Shown here: in pieces, positions 1 to 11,239 of the stretch
Position numbering within the stretch: position 1 is the first letter of the stretch
How the letters are laid out: every line of letters begins with the position of its first letter
Assembly: GCA_024663395.1 (NCBI GenBank)
Contig: JANFAH010000002.1
Location: 3,658,001 to 3,722,000 of the forward strand
Length of the DNA: 64,000 nucleotides
Source of the DNA: Pisolithus tinctorius
Taxonomy: Eukaryota > Basidiomycota > Agaricomycetes > Boletales > Pisolithaceae
Reading direction: 5' to 3'
The notes under the pieces: generated by a model
Database searches by the model: none
The model's input: the letters and a program-made list of their open reading frames with translations, nothing else
What the model was told of the DNA's origin: nothing
Position numbers and translations under genes: made by a program

Positions 1-403
1 TGTATGTATGTACTTTGAATTTCACGCGCGAGAGTCGGGTATAACATGCCTAGAATTGTGATGCAAACTATCGTAGGTACAACTTTGGGCCCACTTAGGA
101 CAAGGCAAACGGAGCTGCCTTGTAAAGCTTAGTAGCCAAGTTAAAATGTAGGAATGTGGAGATTTGACGAACACGTGAAGGAGAGTTGTAATTATAGCAT
201 CAGAGATAACGACGTAGATGAAAAGAGGGCAGAAACCGTTTTGCAACTAAACGAACGTAGCAATGAGGAACAGGGAATTGCACCAGCAATCCTGCAACAA
301 GTCTTCAGTAAAGCAAATATGCAAGACGCATATCAACGAACCATCCAACCAAGGACATGGATATATACGAAACCCGAAATTACCTACAAAATCCGAGAAA
401 CCC
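1..403. other. gene-free left edge
   Basis: No reading frame here looks like coding sequence. It is the downstream flank of the minus-strand gene that ends at 404 and probably contains its 3' UTR. A plus-strand ORF (154-525) overlaps that gene and has no recognisable features. Confidence 0.5.
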
Positions 404-1889
404 TTAGCACTCATCTGAGGTATCCAGATGTTCGTCTGGAATGGAAATCATGCTTTGGGGACGTGGTTTGGAAATTGATAAATCCTCTAGAGGGTTCATC
501 GTATCCTCTACTTCGTATCCAATGAAGGGTGCAGCGGGTATATCTGTGTGTTGACCGTTGGGATCGGCGGGCAAGTCATCTTCATGTGGCTCGGCAGTTA
601 CAATCGCCACCCATTGCTTTTCGCACACCTCTTCCTGCACAACTCGTCCCTCGTCCTCCACAGGTTGAAGTTGCTCAGAGTTTGGATTTTGAAGGGGACT
701 GTCGTCTGATAACGGGTACGGAAGTTTGGAGGTGGCAGGTGAGTCCTCCTGAGATCCTTCAGTAACCTGGTCGTTATGGGCGCTTTCTTGTGAGATATCG
801 ACAGAACCATGTGCATTAGATAGGACAGTGTCTTCACCAGCACGCCCACCCTGGGTAGGTTCACTTGCGGGAGGTTCGGAGGACGGAGGGATTTTATCTT
901 TCGCCGCTCCTTGAGCTTTAGTGTCTTTTGCCCCAGCGGGTGACAGTACAGCCTTGGGTATCAGGGATCGTGGAACAGCCCCGGTCGAAGTCGACTTCGT
1001 AACGCGTGTGGGGGTCGAAGCAACCGAAACAGGAGTGCGCGCCTTGGACAACGACGCAGCAGTTGGCTTGGTAAACCTCTCTGAAGCATTGCCACTCGAA
1101 GTCACCTGTTTAACAGGAAGAGGCACAGGGATTTGCGTGTTCCGAGAACGAGCCAGGGAAGCAGCAGTGGGAGCAAAGAGGCCACCTGCCGGAGTCTTAG
1201 GCCGAGTGGTGCTGGCACGAGGCTGCATAGCAGGGGTCTTTGGACGAGAGGGAGTGAGTGGTACAGACTTGGAAGCAGGGCGCGGGGTGCGAGACAGAGA
1301 TGCGTTCGATGCAACCGACTGGCCCGTATGCTGTGGTTTGAGGGGTTGGGACGTGGATGGAAGCGACGACTTTGGAGAAGCCGGTTTGACAGACGATTTG
1401 ATGGATGAACGTGACGCAGTAGAAGGTCGACTCTTCCTAGGAGACGAAGCTATCCGTGTCCCAACAGGCGTCGGGGTGGACTTTCTAGCTGCGGTCGACT
1501 TGTCCTTGGGTGGTGGTGATTTAGGTGGCTCAGAAGAGCCGGAAGCTGCATCATCTGGGGCAACTTGGCTAGTCTGCGGACTAGAAGGGGGCAGCTTGAC
1601 CTCGGCTGCTGATGGCGAAGCGGAAGAGAACACTGGTTGGGCATCAGCGGCCATCACGGGTCTGGGTGACGCTTCCTTCTTGTCCTTGGCCTCCTTGACG
1701 GAATCGCTGGGTAGACGGCGGTGGGAAGTAGGATTGAGTGACGATGTGAACGACTGCCGTTTGTTCTGCTGCTCAAAGCGACCGATGAGGTTGGCGACGC
1801 TCTGACGGGGCCTCTCGTCTGGCAGAGGCCTACAGAGAGGCAACGAGGGTAAGTACTTGGGTGCTGAAACGCTCACGACCAACGTACAT
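404..1889 (-). CDS. Ser/Pro/Lys-rich protein of unknown function (475 aa), start codon split by an intron
   Basis: Exons on the minus strand: 1889-1888 and 1829-404. The first exon supplies only the AT of the start codon. A 58 nt intron (1887-1830, GTACGT..TAG) follows, and the G comes from exon 2, giving MPLPDERPRQSVANLIGRFEQ. Without this splice there is no in-frame ATG close to the conserved-looking N-terminus. The motif SVANLIGRFE is one I remember from the N-termini of other basidiomycete hypothetical proteins. Residues about 30-400 are low complexity, dominated by Ser, Pro, Thr and Ala with many Lys/Arg, resembling disordered microtubule- or cytoskeleton-associated proteins; that is only a compositional impression. 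The C-terminal 60 residues are acidic. No enzyme domain, signal peptide or membrane segment is visible. The next gene, on the same strand, ends 221 bp upstream of this start. Confidence 0.7.
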
Positions 1890-2110
1890 GTCGTTCTCTG
1901 CTGGGAGCTAGAGAAATAAGAGACGGACAGATAACAAACTTTTGAAAACCTTGTAAGATACGTAGTCTGAGGGAAAATGGTGCAATTGCAGGGCAGTTCG
2001 CCGCGCGGACAATATGAAAGTATGTAAGTAAGAATTGAAAACACGTTGATGTCTTATAATATTACCCGACTCAACTCTGTCTCCAGGAGACCACAATCTA
2101 AGCGGATTAT

Positions 2111-2930
2111 TTACGCCGTGCTGAGCCAGTTCTCTAACGTCCGCTTCAACGTCGTCCGAGCGGAACTACTCCGCCAGAAATGATCTGCTTCTGCCACGGA
2201 CACAACCTCCAGCTTACTAGCTTTACCCTCGCTTCTTTTCCGAAGCGACGTTCCCCACGCATCGTACTTGCTTCGGCTGGTAAAGTTATCTCGTTCTCCG
2301 TGGATAATGAGAACGTTCGCGCGGGATTGGCCAAGTAAGTTGTCCAAGGCGGTCGAGTATACTCTCGAGTGGAAAAGAGTGAGGAGTCCTCTGGGACTCA
2401 GCGGGTACGAGAGCAAGACGTACGACATCTTGACCGAGGCTAGTGCAGGATGCAGTGTTGCTATCAGCGAACCATGAGAATACCCCTAGTATGAAGAACC
2501 CAGGTGACAGTGAAAGGGCGGGGGAAAGGACTGCAGCATACATACCACGATAATGACCGAGTTAATTTGGGGCTCCTTTTGCAAGAACTGCTGGACCAGT
2601 GCTTGCAGATCTTCACCCTCCTGTCGTCCAGTGAACGAAGGGTATCCGGAGGACTTGCCTACCCCTCGAGAGTTAAAATACACGACATAACAGTCATGGC
2701 GAGCAAACAGTTTGACGATAGATTGAATAACACTGCAGAAATTGAGGTTGCTGGTGACTTGACGTGCCAGGCAGGAACGCTCACGGATCATCCATGCAAC
2801 CACCCAGCCATGACCACGGATGCAGGCAGAACACTGCCGTGGTCAAATGGCTTCCCGGTGGTGGATTTACAACTGCGGTTTCCAGGGTGGCCCCGGTAGT
2901 CAGTGGCAGCAGTTCTCGTTTGGTGGTCAT
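2111..2930 (-). CDS. alpha/beta-hydrolase (235 aa)
   Basis: Exons 2930-2785, 2732-2546 and 2485-2111, separated by introns of 52 and 60 nt with GT..AG ends; phases agree throughout. The protein has an alpha/beta-hydrolase fold: a CLHPWSWLGG oxyanion-type segment near residue 45, the strand motif YFNSRGVGKSSG, and the nucleophile elbow G-Y-S-H-G (Ser114), which is created across the last exon junction. Asp177 in HGERDN and His213 in EADHFW would complete a Ser-Asp-His triad. The short length with no lid insertion fits small cytosolic serine hydrolases of the bacterial and fungal dienelactone hydrolase/esterase-like group. The substrate cannot be told. There is no secretion signal. The start lies 237 bp from the divergent NPR3 start, so the two may share a promoter. 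Confidence 0.85.
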
Positions 2931-3167
2931 CAGTTACCGTGTAGTAGTCTCCGCCTGCTTGGCCCCTGCGGCGATGATCGACCTGCAGGGTACACACTAA
3001 CACACTGTCTTTTCATGACAGAACCGCCTTTTCTGACACTTGAACATCACGGTACGTCAATTCCTGATACTAGTGCTACATATCTGAGACAATAACCTCT
3101 CTTAGGTCGACGAAGCCAAGGAAAATAGCTGTCCTCCGGTACTATTCTCAGGCAACCTTCCTCTTCC

Positions 3168-5668
3168 ATGGCACAGACTCTCCTGGCCTTTCTTCTCGTC
3201 AATTCATCCGCCAAAGGTCCCAATCTCGTCTTCAGATGGCCACCCAACCCAGAGTCAACTTCTCGCCTTTCCCGTCCACTCCCGTCCGAGGATAGACTTG
3301 AACTGGACAACCCATGGAGGGCTGCTAATCACAACGACTCTCCCCCGAACACCGTCGAAGCCAATGGCGAAGCAGTGGCTACAGCCGCAGAGGACTATCA
3401 GTGGAAATCCCCTTCTGTCATCCGGGACAGGTCTAGATCTTTCCCCCGCACCACATCTCTCCCCACCTCCGCAGTTAACGCATTATCTGAAGAGCGCCTT
3501 TTCGATGATGACGAACTCGCAGAAGATCCAACAGACGAAAAGTACCACAGAATTTTCGATTATTCGACTCAATTCTTGGCTGGCATGCTGTGCCCGAAGA
3601 CTTCTCTCTGTCATCAGAAGTTCGACCTTGTAATTGATGACCTCCTGTTCATAGGCCACCCAGTCTGTGTCAATGACGATGGTCGCTGGCAGTTCAAACG
3701 AGAGAAGAGCTCGTCCGGTTCCAGGGGAAGAAGCTCTATCAACCGTGAGTCGATGGATGACATCAAGTCCGAGGCGTCCACTCGTGCATATTCACCCATC
3801 AGAGAAAACGAGAGCTCGTGGCTGCACATGTTTCATTTTGTGCTTGTTCTGGATTTACCTGATCCGTCGTCGTCTGCCTCTGAAAATATGTCAAAGTACT
3901 TCGACACCATGTATAAGCAAATTGCGTTTACCATCACCGCAGTACTGTTCCAAGAACAAGTCCTCTCCAATTTCGTTGAGCTGGAATGTGATGTCCTAGG
4001 GTCTTTGGAAGCAGAGTACATCGCAAAAGGTTTAGTGTTTTACAACCACCTGCACCCGATGCTAACACATTCTTCGAAGGGGAACCGTTTTCTGCATTCG
4101 TGTCACAGGCTCTCGAGGTCTCCTCCATTGCATCCGTTATGAAGGCGCTTTTCGATGCCGTCAAATCATCTACCATGGCATACATCACTCTCAACAATAT
4201 TCCCCTTGAGCTACAACTCCCTCCCTTTTTAGACCATCTCCTTCACAGCGAAGAAGAGTACGAACTTGATTTCGTGGATCCACAAGAAGACGAAGACGAG
4301 GCACGATTGTGGGGTTGTGATTTGAGCTTTGGTTGGCGTCTCCCGAGTCTTGCACCTTGGAAGAGTCTACTTCTTTTGGAGGGAGTTCAGGAGCTGGATC
4401 CGTACATCAACCTGCGCGGACCACACGTCAGCCCAGATGAGAGGGACCATGCAGAAGGATTGGTCAAGTTTCTGGAAGTAGCATCCGTTACACTCTCGTG
4501 TGTATATTCCTTTCTGTTTGCAGCATCCAATGATTTAGCCAAGTCCAGCCTCTCGGATATGGCCGATCTATTGGGTTGGAATTTGGAGACACAAATCTAT
4601 CCGACGGTGCGGTGGCTTGTTCACCACCGACGAGCAAAAGTCGTTGATACCATCCACTCGGACCTAAAGACTATATTCACTATACCACCGAAGTTTGTTG
4701 CACCGTAGGTATTTGTGTCCGGTCTTGTCCGACATATACCAACTAACACGGCGTTAGGTTATGTACGCTCTCTGCAGAATTCAAACGTGACTTTCCTCAG
4801 CCCGAGATACCTCCCCTTCCCTCTCTTTTAGCAAGTATCTCTGAGGCGAGCTCTAGGCAGAGCGACAACCACTTTTTCGCGGTAGTGGTGCGCTCAAAGG
4901 AGCTGATCCCTCTTTACCACGAGGTTGTAATTTGGTTGCTTAAGCGCGACATGTTGTTCACACTTCATCTTCGCATTCGGATCGTCGCTACTACCGAACT
5001 CAAAGCTCGTGTACGTCAAGCTCACGAATACAAGTTAGAACGCTCAAGGGGGCAGCGACACCAAGATAGGATAGGCAGCAGCCTTCGTCTTCGCGACCAA
5101 GACCCTGCTTTCTACGATGTTAACACTAGAAGGCCAGGTTCCTCGTGGTTTCCCTTACCGCCGCGGGGAGCCCATCGTTTTTCCAGACGTATGCCATCTG
5201 CCGAGTCGGAATCGAGTAGAGTAAGCGAGACTTCCTTGCGACACGTCGGTGAAGATGATGAAGAGGTTCTCACGGATGAGTCTGACGATGAGAACATAGC
5301 CTGGGGGTCACCAGAAGACACGCTCTGGCCGTCTCTCATCAGCGATCCGGGAACAGCATCTCCTTTAGAACGTAGATGGCTCGCTGCAATGTCCGAAGGT
5401 AAAGATGAGCATATTGCCAGACGGTTTGAACGGTAGGTGTGTTTGGGTAAAACAAAATCTCGGCTACTCAAGTCATTCCCCTGTTAGAATCAACCAGTAC
5501 TTCGATGGCAAAAGTACAGATGACGAGATACTTTACCGCGCAGAAATATCGAGGAAGCAACTTCGTGAAGTCCTGCACCATTACGACGAATATGTAGGTA
5601 CTGTCGTTTTTTGGACTGCACGGACTTACAACATCATGAAGTTACAAACATTCTTGCACCCAGCGTAA
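3168..5668 (+). CDS. NPR3: Npr3-like subunit of the SEACIT/GATOR1 complex
   Basis: Five exons: 3168-4029, 4080-4704, 4758-5432, 5488-5593, 5642-5668 (introns 50, 53, 55, 48 nt), giving 764 aa. The N-terminus MAQTLLAFLLVN..GPNLVFRWPP and the block FLAGMLCPKTSLCHQKFDLVIDDLLFIGHPV are hallmarks of Npr3/NPRL3. The C-terminus (YFDGK..DEILYRAEISRKQLREVLHHYDEY joined to LQTFLHP) is the conserved winged-helix end, and the last 27 nt exon is needed to complete it. In yeast and animals Npr2-Npr3-Iml1 is the GTPase-activating complex that turns off TORC1 at the vacuole when amino acids are scarce. Insertions at about residues 50-130 and 590-690 are Ser/acidic-rich, as is usual in fungal homologues. Downstream it is convergent with COA6. 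Confidence 0.95.
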
Positions 5669-5937
5669 TGCCTCGTCACCTCATTTGGAAGCATTGAGCG
5701 AGCATCATGTGCGCGTTGCGGCGCGTATGCTGTCCTGAGTTTACGGGCACACGGAGACGTCTGCCTTCCTCTGAAGTCTGTCGAAAAGCAATGCACAGAT
5801 ACTGTGTTTTGGACCAGATTTCAACGCTAAACGGAAACCTCCAACATATAATAGATAGCGTAGCAAAATCTATATGAGAGGGGTAGGTTCGGATTAGTAG
5901 GAGCATGTTTCGGCGAAATGACTGGTCGGGAACAATT

Positions 5938-6280
5938 CTACTTGGGTCCCCGTGCTTGAGTCTGTGCCTGCGCAAGCATATCTTTCTGCTGTACGGCCAA
6001 TATGCGCCGTTTGTTGAAGTAGTCGATCTGACGACCATGCATGGGTTAGTGAAGAAAAATCGGGCCAAGTGAGTGGAGCAGAGCACACCCAACTCTTTGC
6101 ACAGTTCGCCTCGTATGAACGCTTTTCCTTGGCGCAGACGTCGCCTTCGTCGCCTGCTTTCAGAACACCGGCGCCGTCAAGGCAATCAAAGTATAGATCC
6201 CTGCTTTCCCAGCATCTCTGTCTGTCGTGCCTGGTGGCAGCGGACGCTTGTTCTGGTTTCGAACTACTGAACCAGCCCAT
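5938..6280 (-). CDS. COA6: cytochrome c oxidase assembly factor 6 (93 aa)
   Basis: Exons 6280-6089 and 6027-5938 with a 61 nt intron. The protein starts MGWFSSS and carries RQRCWESRDLYFDC..GD..CA..YEANCAKSW|IDYFNKRRIL. Cys23-x9-Cys33 and Cys49-x10-Cys60 form the CX9C/CX10C pair specific to COA6 rather than COX6B (CX9C/CX10C with different spacing of the helices). COA6 is a soluble intermembrane-space protein that helps Sco proteins deliver copper to the CuA site of Cox2; its import depends on Mia40 oxidation rather than a presequence, and none is seen. It is convergent with NPR3 and diverges from the TBC gene across 172 bp. Confidence 0.93.
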
Positions 6281-6452
6281 GAACCCAACTACGATGTCAT
6301 GGATGCATCAATGCAAGTGAAGCATGTGGTGCATTGGATATCCAAATAAGGCAATGATGTCACAGGCAGCTGGCCGGCCCAGATTTCGGGTCTCATGCAG
6401 GGGGCTCACCAGCACCTTGCATAGTGGTGGTTATGCCAGAAGACTACCATCG

Positions 6453-9400
6453 ATGAACTCACCTTTGCAACCATCTACACCAGTCCATCTACACCCACTC
6501 TCTTCGGATAACACTCTACCACGAGGGCGCAAGTCGCGCGGAACACCCGATGCATCCACAGACAACCACACACCTCGGAGCAACTTACATAGCTCGAAAG
6601 CAAAATTAGAGAGACTCGGCGAGTCAGATGCTAAACCCGACAGCGGTGTCGTTACTGTTAGCCATTCTCGCCCAAATTGGGATGGCAGCGTGCGGGGGTA
6701 TGGAAGGGGAGAGCGACGCGGAGCAGGTGAAGAGCGCGACGCGCTCCATCGCCGTCCATCTGTCGCATCATTTAAATCTCCCGGTTCTGTTAAGGGGCCG
6801 TGTTTTGTGGTCGCTCCTCCATACGACAACAACCACTTCCTTTCCCCGAGTCCAGTTTCTTTCCGCGGAAAGCCCCTGCTTGTTGAAGGAGCACCACCAG
6901 AGCTGTCATCGTCATTTGCATCACAGGTGCTTTCCAATACCTGGCACAACTACTCCGCCGAGGTTATCCAGTCCGCTATCTCCCATCTTAGTGTCATGGA
7001 ATCACCTTCTGACGGTGACGACCATCCATATCACGCGGCATTACGTGTGCTGTCTTCGGCATTTCACCATATGTCTCGTACCTGCTTAGAATTAGAGGAA
7101 CGCCGCAGGGTTTTGGAGGAGGAAAGCAGCGCCCGCAGGCAGCGCGCTGAAGCATTACTGGGGGAACTTCCGCCATCCGAACGAGATGTTGCAAGACGTG
7201 TCATTCTGTCCGTCTTTGCAGATGACTACGAGCACGACCATCACATGGAACGTCAACGGAGTCTTTCTGTATGGGTATTTTGCCTCTTGTTCTACACATA
7301 GTTTTAACGCACTCTTGGATTAGTCTTTAAAGACATCGTTGACAGAAGCAATGGAGGATGAAGTTCCGCTGGCTCGGAGCCTCTCCGGCGACGGTGTGGC
7401 ATCTTCCATGCCATTACCATCCGAACTCTTGTCACAGAACTCGAGCGCTGGCGAAGGTGTAGTTCTGATGGCACATACGCCAATATCTGTGCCTAATACC
7501 TCGGCCCTAATCACTCCTTTGGACGATACTTCTACTCACGCCCTCCCGCCCAAGTATGAGAGAGCCTCGATCGGGGAGTGGGTTGGTGGATGGCTACAAA
7601 GAAACAGACCAAAGTCTCAGCGTAGCGTATCTACCGTTTCTGTCAAGAGAGCGGAAGGATCGGTTGTGAATGCCTCGCAAGATGAACCTGCGGTTTCTGG
7701 CTCGGTCACAGCGGGTACGAATCCTTCGGTTTCCGACCCGCGTCTATGTCCCCGCAAGAAACCAAGTCGAGGTGTGTTTGAGGCACTTGGAATTTCAGTG
7801 CTCAACCCTACCCTTCCGTCCTCTACTCCCAAACAGTCCACAGTTGTGGAGCAGACCTCCGATTCTTCCTCTCCTCCTGTTGCAGAGGGAATTTCCAAAG
7901 TTCCACCTTCCTACTCAATCCCTATCGGTGCTACCTTGCCTTTCTCGTCGCTTGCTGCTCCCCAACTAGCCACATCGCCTGAGCCCGTCGAACCTACGAC
8001 TGAAACATCAACCTTGCGATCTCAGTCTCTGGCGGACGAGAAGTATTTCCATCAGGGGTCGTCCCTAAAAGCTATTGCCCACGCTATACGGGTCATGACC
8101 AATGACCCGGGCAGCATCCTGGTTGATCAAGGCCGTGAAGTAGGTCCGCTGATCCGTAAGCTTGCATTTGAGCTCGTCCAGCACGCCAGGAAGGAAAGTC
8201 TTTCATTTCGTGAACGGAAGGAGCGGAAAGGCAAAGGAGCCGAAGCTGGTCAGCAAGTGGTCGCACGTGCTACGCTTGCCCCTGTTGAGGGTATGGATGT
8301 CACTGCCTCACTAACACGCGCACTTGCCGCCCAAGGCGAGGTTCGCAGGGCTAAGCCTAAGAAAGCAACCCTTAAGACCACTTCATTCACTTCGCCCCTC
8401 TTTGGCGCACTGGTATCCCAGGGACAGCGCAAGGCTATTACAGAACCAGATGGAAGTACTAGGAACATCCATGATCAATCTCCATCGGTACCTCGTCAAC
8501 AGCCAATTCCAGCATCCGTGCAGCCTGTGACGAATAAGCCAGGATCGGTCCCATTGGAGTCAATTATTCCTGCGACAGCGAAACCACCAACACAATACTT
8601 GTCGCGGAGGCATAAGCCACTGGCCACCCCAGATTTTCACTTTGCCGCACCTCTTCCCAACTCTGCTTCCCGTTTCAATGTGTATCTTGACAGGGACAGC
8701 AACCAACCGCTTACGGACCGCTACGGATTCATATACGATGTCTGTCTGTATGATCTCCTTTTGCTCATCCGGGCGAAAGAATGTGGTAACACTGCACCTG
8801 GTTGTCTGACCGGTGTCAAGATTGCTGATCGAACGGAATGCAGCTCTTGGCCTGAGGAGGAAGAAGGGACACTCGGAAATCAGGTCGATATTGTCAAGGG
8901 GGATTGTGAATGCGACGGTTCCGGTTCGCCCCCATTCGTTAAAGCAGTGGAAGGCGGGAGTGTCGATTCCACTCCCCGTTCCCTTCCAGCGGGGGGTCGT
9001 GTGCAGACCACTGGAGAATCTACGGAGTCATCCGTTGTTTCTCCTAGCGGCCGCCTGCGGTCGAGTACAGTGTCCTCGAGCCGTACGACTCCAGCCCCTG
9101 TGTCGGTGCCCACGCACTCTTGGGCGTCTGTACTTTCGGTTACCTCTAACACCCCTCCTCATGCCTGCGCAAAGACCATCCGTTACCTTCTGAAAGAGCT
9201 GACGAAGATTCATGACCAACGACAAGACACCAAAAGGAAGGAATGGGATACCTTCGTGAAGCACCGCAGAAGAGTATTGGTCGGGAAAACTTCGGCCGCT
9301 GGTATACCATCTACCGGGGGCGCAGCTGCCTTGTTAGGGCTTGGTACTCGGGATGAAGCAGAGGAATTGTCGCATACAGAGGGTCTGATTGGCTTTGCCC

Positions 9401-10423
9401 AACTTGGTCTCTCTTCGAGTAGAGATGAGAAGAAAGAATTTGATAGGTTGGTTCGAGGTGGTATACCCCTTGCGTATCGGTCCAAGCTGTGGTTGGAGTG
9501 CAGCGGAGGTCTGGAGATGCGCGAGCCTGGCTTGTTTGCTGACCTGCTGGCGCGGGCTGATGCTCACGAACCTGCTGTTACGGAAATCGAGAAAGATATT
9601 GGAAGGACCATGCCTCTGAATGTATTCTTTGGAGGCGACGGGGCTGGTGTCGACAAATTGCGCAGGGTCTTGACTGCATACAGCAGGTGAATTCCGCGGC
9701 AAGGTCGAGCTTGCGCATCTACTGATGTGTGTGCCTCCTAGGCGTAATCCTCTCGTTGGTTATTGCCAGGGAATGAATTTGGTCGCGTCCACTCTATTAC
9801 TAGTACATGCTGACGAGGAAGAAGCATTCTGGGTTCTTTGTGCGATCGTAGAACATATTCTCCCGGAAGAGTTCTTCTCCCCGTCGCTCTTACCATCCCG
9901 CGCATGCCCTCTAGTCCTTTCGGACTATGTGCAGGAGTTCCTTCCAAGATTGTCTGCGCATCTATCAGCGCTTGGGGTTGACCTTCCTGCTATTTGCTTT
10001 TCTTGGTTCCTTTCGCTCTTTACGGATTGCCTCCCGATAGAGGTAGGATTTCGTTTATATCATGTGGCTTGCATGCTCAGTATCGCGTAGACCCTCTTTA
10101 GAGTCTGGGACGTCTTTCTAGTTGACGGACTGGATGTACTATTTCGCATCGCACTTGCCATTCTCCGAAGCAACGAACAAGAGTTGCTACAATGCGATTC
10201 TAACTCCGCTGTATACGTTGCACTGGAGAATTTACCTATGCGAATGTGGTTGCCAGACAAGTTACTTCAGGTAAACTCCGCTGTTCGTGTGTGCCATTGT
10301 GTCATCATATTGAACCCCATCACTGGATAGCTCGAGTTTGAACTGCGGTCGTCCATAGTGCATGCTGACCTGGTGAAGCGCCGGGACACCCACGTCGCGG
10401 AACTCAGGCACTTGATGTCATGA
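6453..10423 (+). CDS. TBC-domain Rab GTPase-activating protein (1250 aa)
   Basis: Exons 6453-7268, 7324-9686, 9742-10042, 10091-10270, 10331-10423 (introns 55, 55, 48, 60 nt). The first 700 residues are Ser/Pro-rich and probably disordered, with a short coiled-coil-like stretch (LELEERRRVLEEESSARRQRAEALL). The conserved part begins with DRYGFIYDVCLYDLLLLIRAKEC. It continues through the TBC domain: RGGIPLAYRSKLW, IEKDIGRT with the arginine finger Arg1033, and YCQGMN with the glutamine finger Gln1069. It ends with IETLFRVWDVFLVDG. Both fingers being present predicts an active GAP that stimulates GTP hydrolysis by a Rab in vesicle traffic; which Rab cannot be told. An in-frame ATG at 6324 would add 43 residues; 6453 was chosen because it leaves room for a promoter shared with COA6. 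Confidence 0.88.
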
Positions 10424-11239
10424 TGCCCCTCCAGGCCTGGTGCCCACCTTTACCTCCCTTTCAATGATCGTTGCCAATGTCAATCGTCATATTCCCACCG
10501 TTTCGCTAGAGCGCCCAAAGTCACCAATATCGTCACCACACACACGCCTTATAATCAATCCACGTGCATATCACGCTTTGCGGACCTAATACCTCCCCAT
10601 CGATGTATTCTACATATCACCGTCACTTCCGTTCGTGCCTGTACTGTAGACCAATGTCGATTCAACACTAGCTATTCTCCGTTCGTTCGCCATCTCAAAA
10701 CTCAATTTGTTGTATTTCATCTCGTTTACTGCGTAATTCCTTGTCATGATATCATCCCTGTTGTCTACGACACCGACACGAACGGAGTCCTTGGATTGTT
10801 AGGTAAGTTAGGCAGTTTAGTTTGGGCCCCATCGTAATGGACATGGCCGGTAACTTTTCTGTGCACTGAGCACACAATTCTTCCATGGTCTGACAACGGT
10901 CACGCCGAAATCATGTTGCTGCTTGATCATGGGGACACTATTCCGAGGTATCAACCTTGTTATTAGTCCGGTCTGTTGTTCATTGCTATACCGTGTACAT
11001 GTTATGCCATATGCCAGTCCGAACCTGGAAGAAGTCAGAACATAGGCATCCTGTTAGCATGGGACCGAAGTGAAGCGTTGGGAGCACCACATCTCCGAAC
11101 TCCAGCGAGCGAGCTGCGACTGCACCTATAAACAGTCGGGCGGCATTCATGCACATGGCACCAACTCCGAACATATATTTGGCACGGTAAAAGAGGACAA
11201 ACTGACACAAAACTGAATCATACGAATCATAAATCGCGT
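10424..11239. other. convergent 3' intergenic region
   Basis: This lies between the ends of the TBC gene and the YVC1-like gene and is pyrimidine-rich on the plus strand at first. No splice-linked coding sequence was found. The 85-codon minus-strand ORF at 10986-11243 overlaps the YVC1 stop and has no ATG at its start. Confidence 0.5.

Noticed and set aside
154..525. Plus-strand 123-codon ORF at the left edge
   Set aside because: It overlaps the 3' end of the minus-strand Ser/Pro-rich gene, has no motif and no splice context.
921..1805. Plus-strand 294-codon ORF
   Set aside because: Antisense shadow of the low-complexity Ser/Pro-rich gene on the other strand, whose spliced start and composition are coherent.
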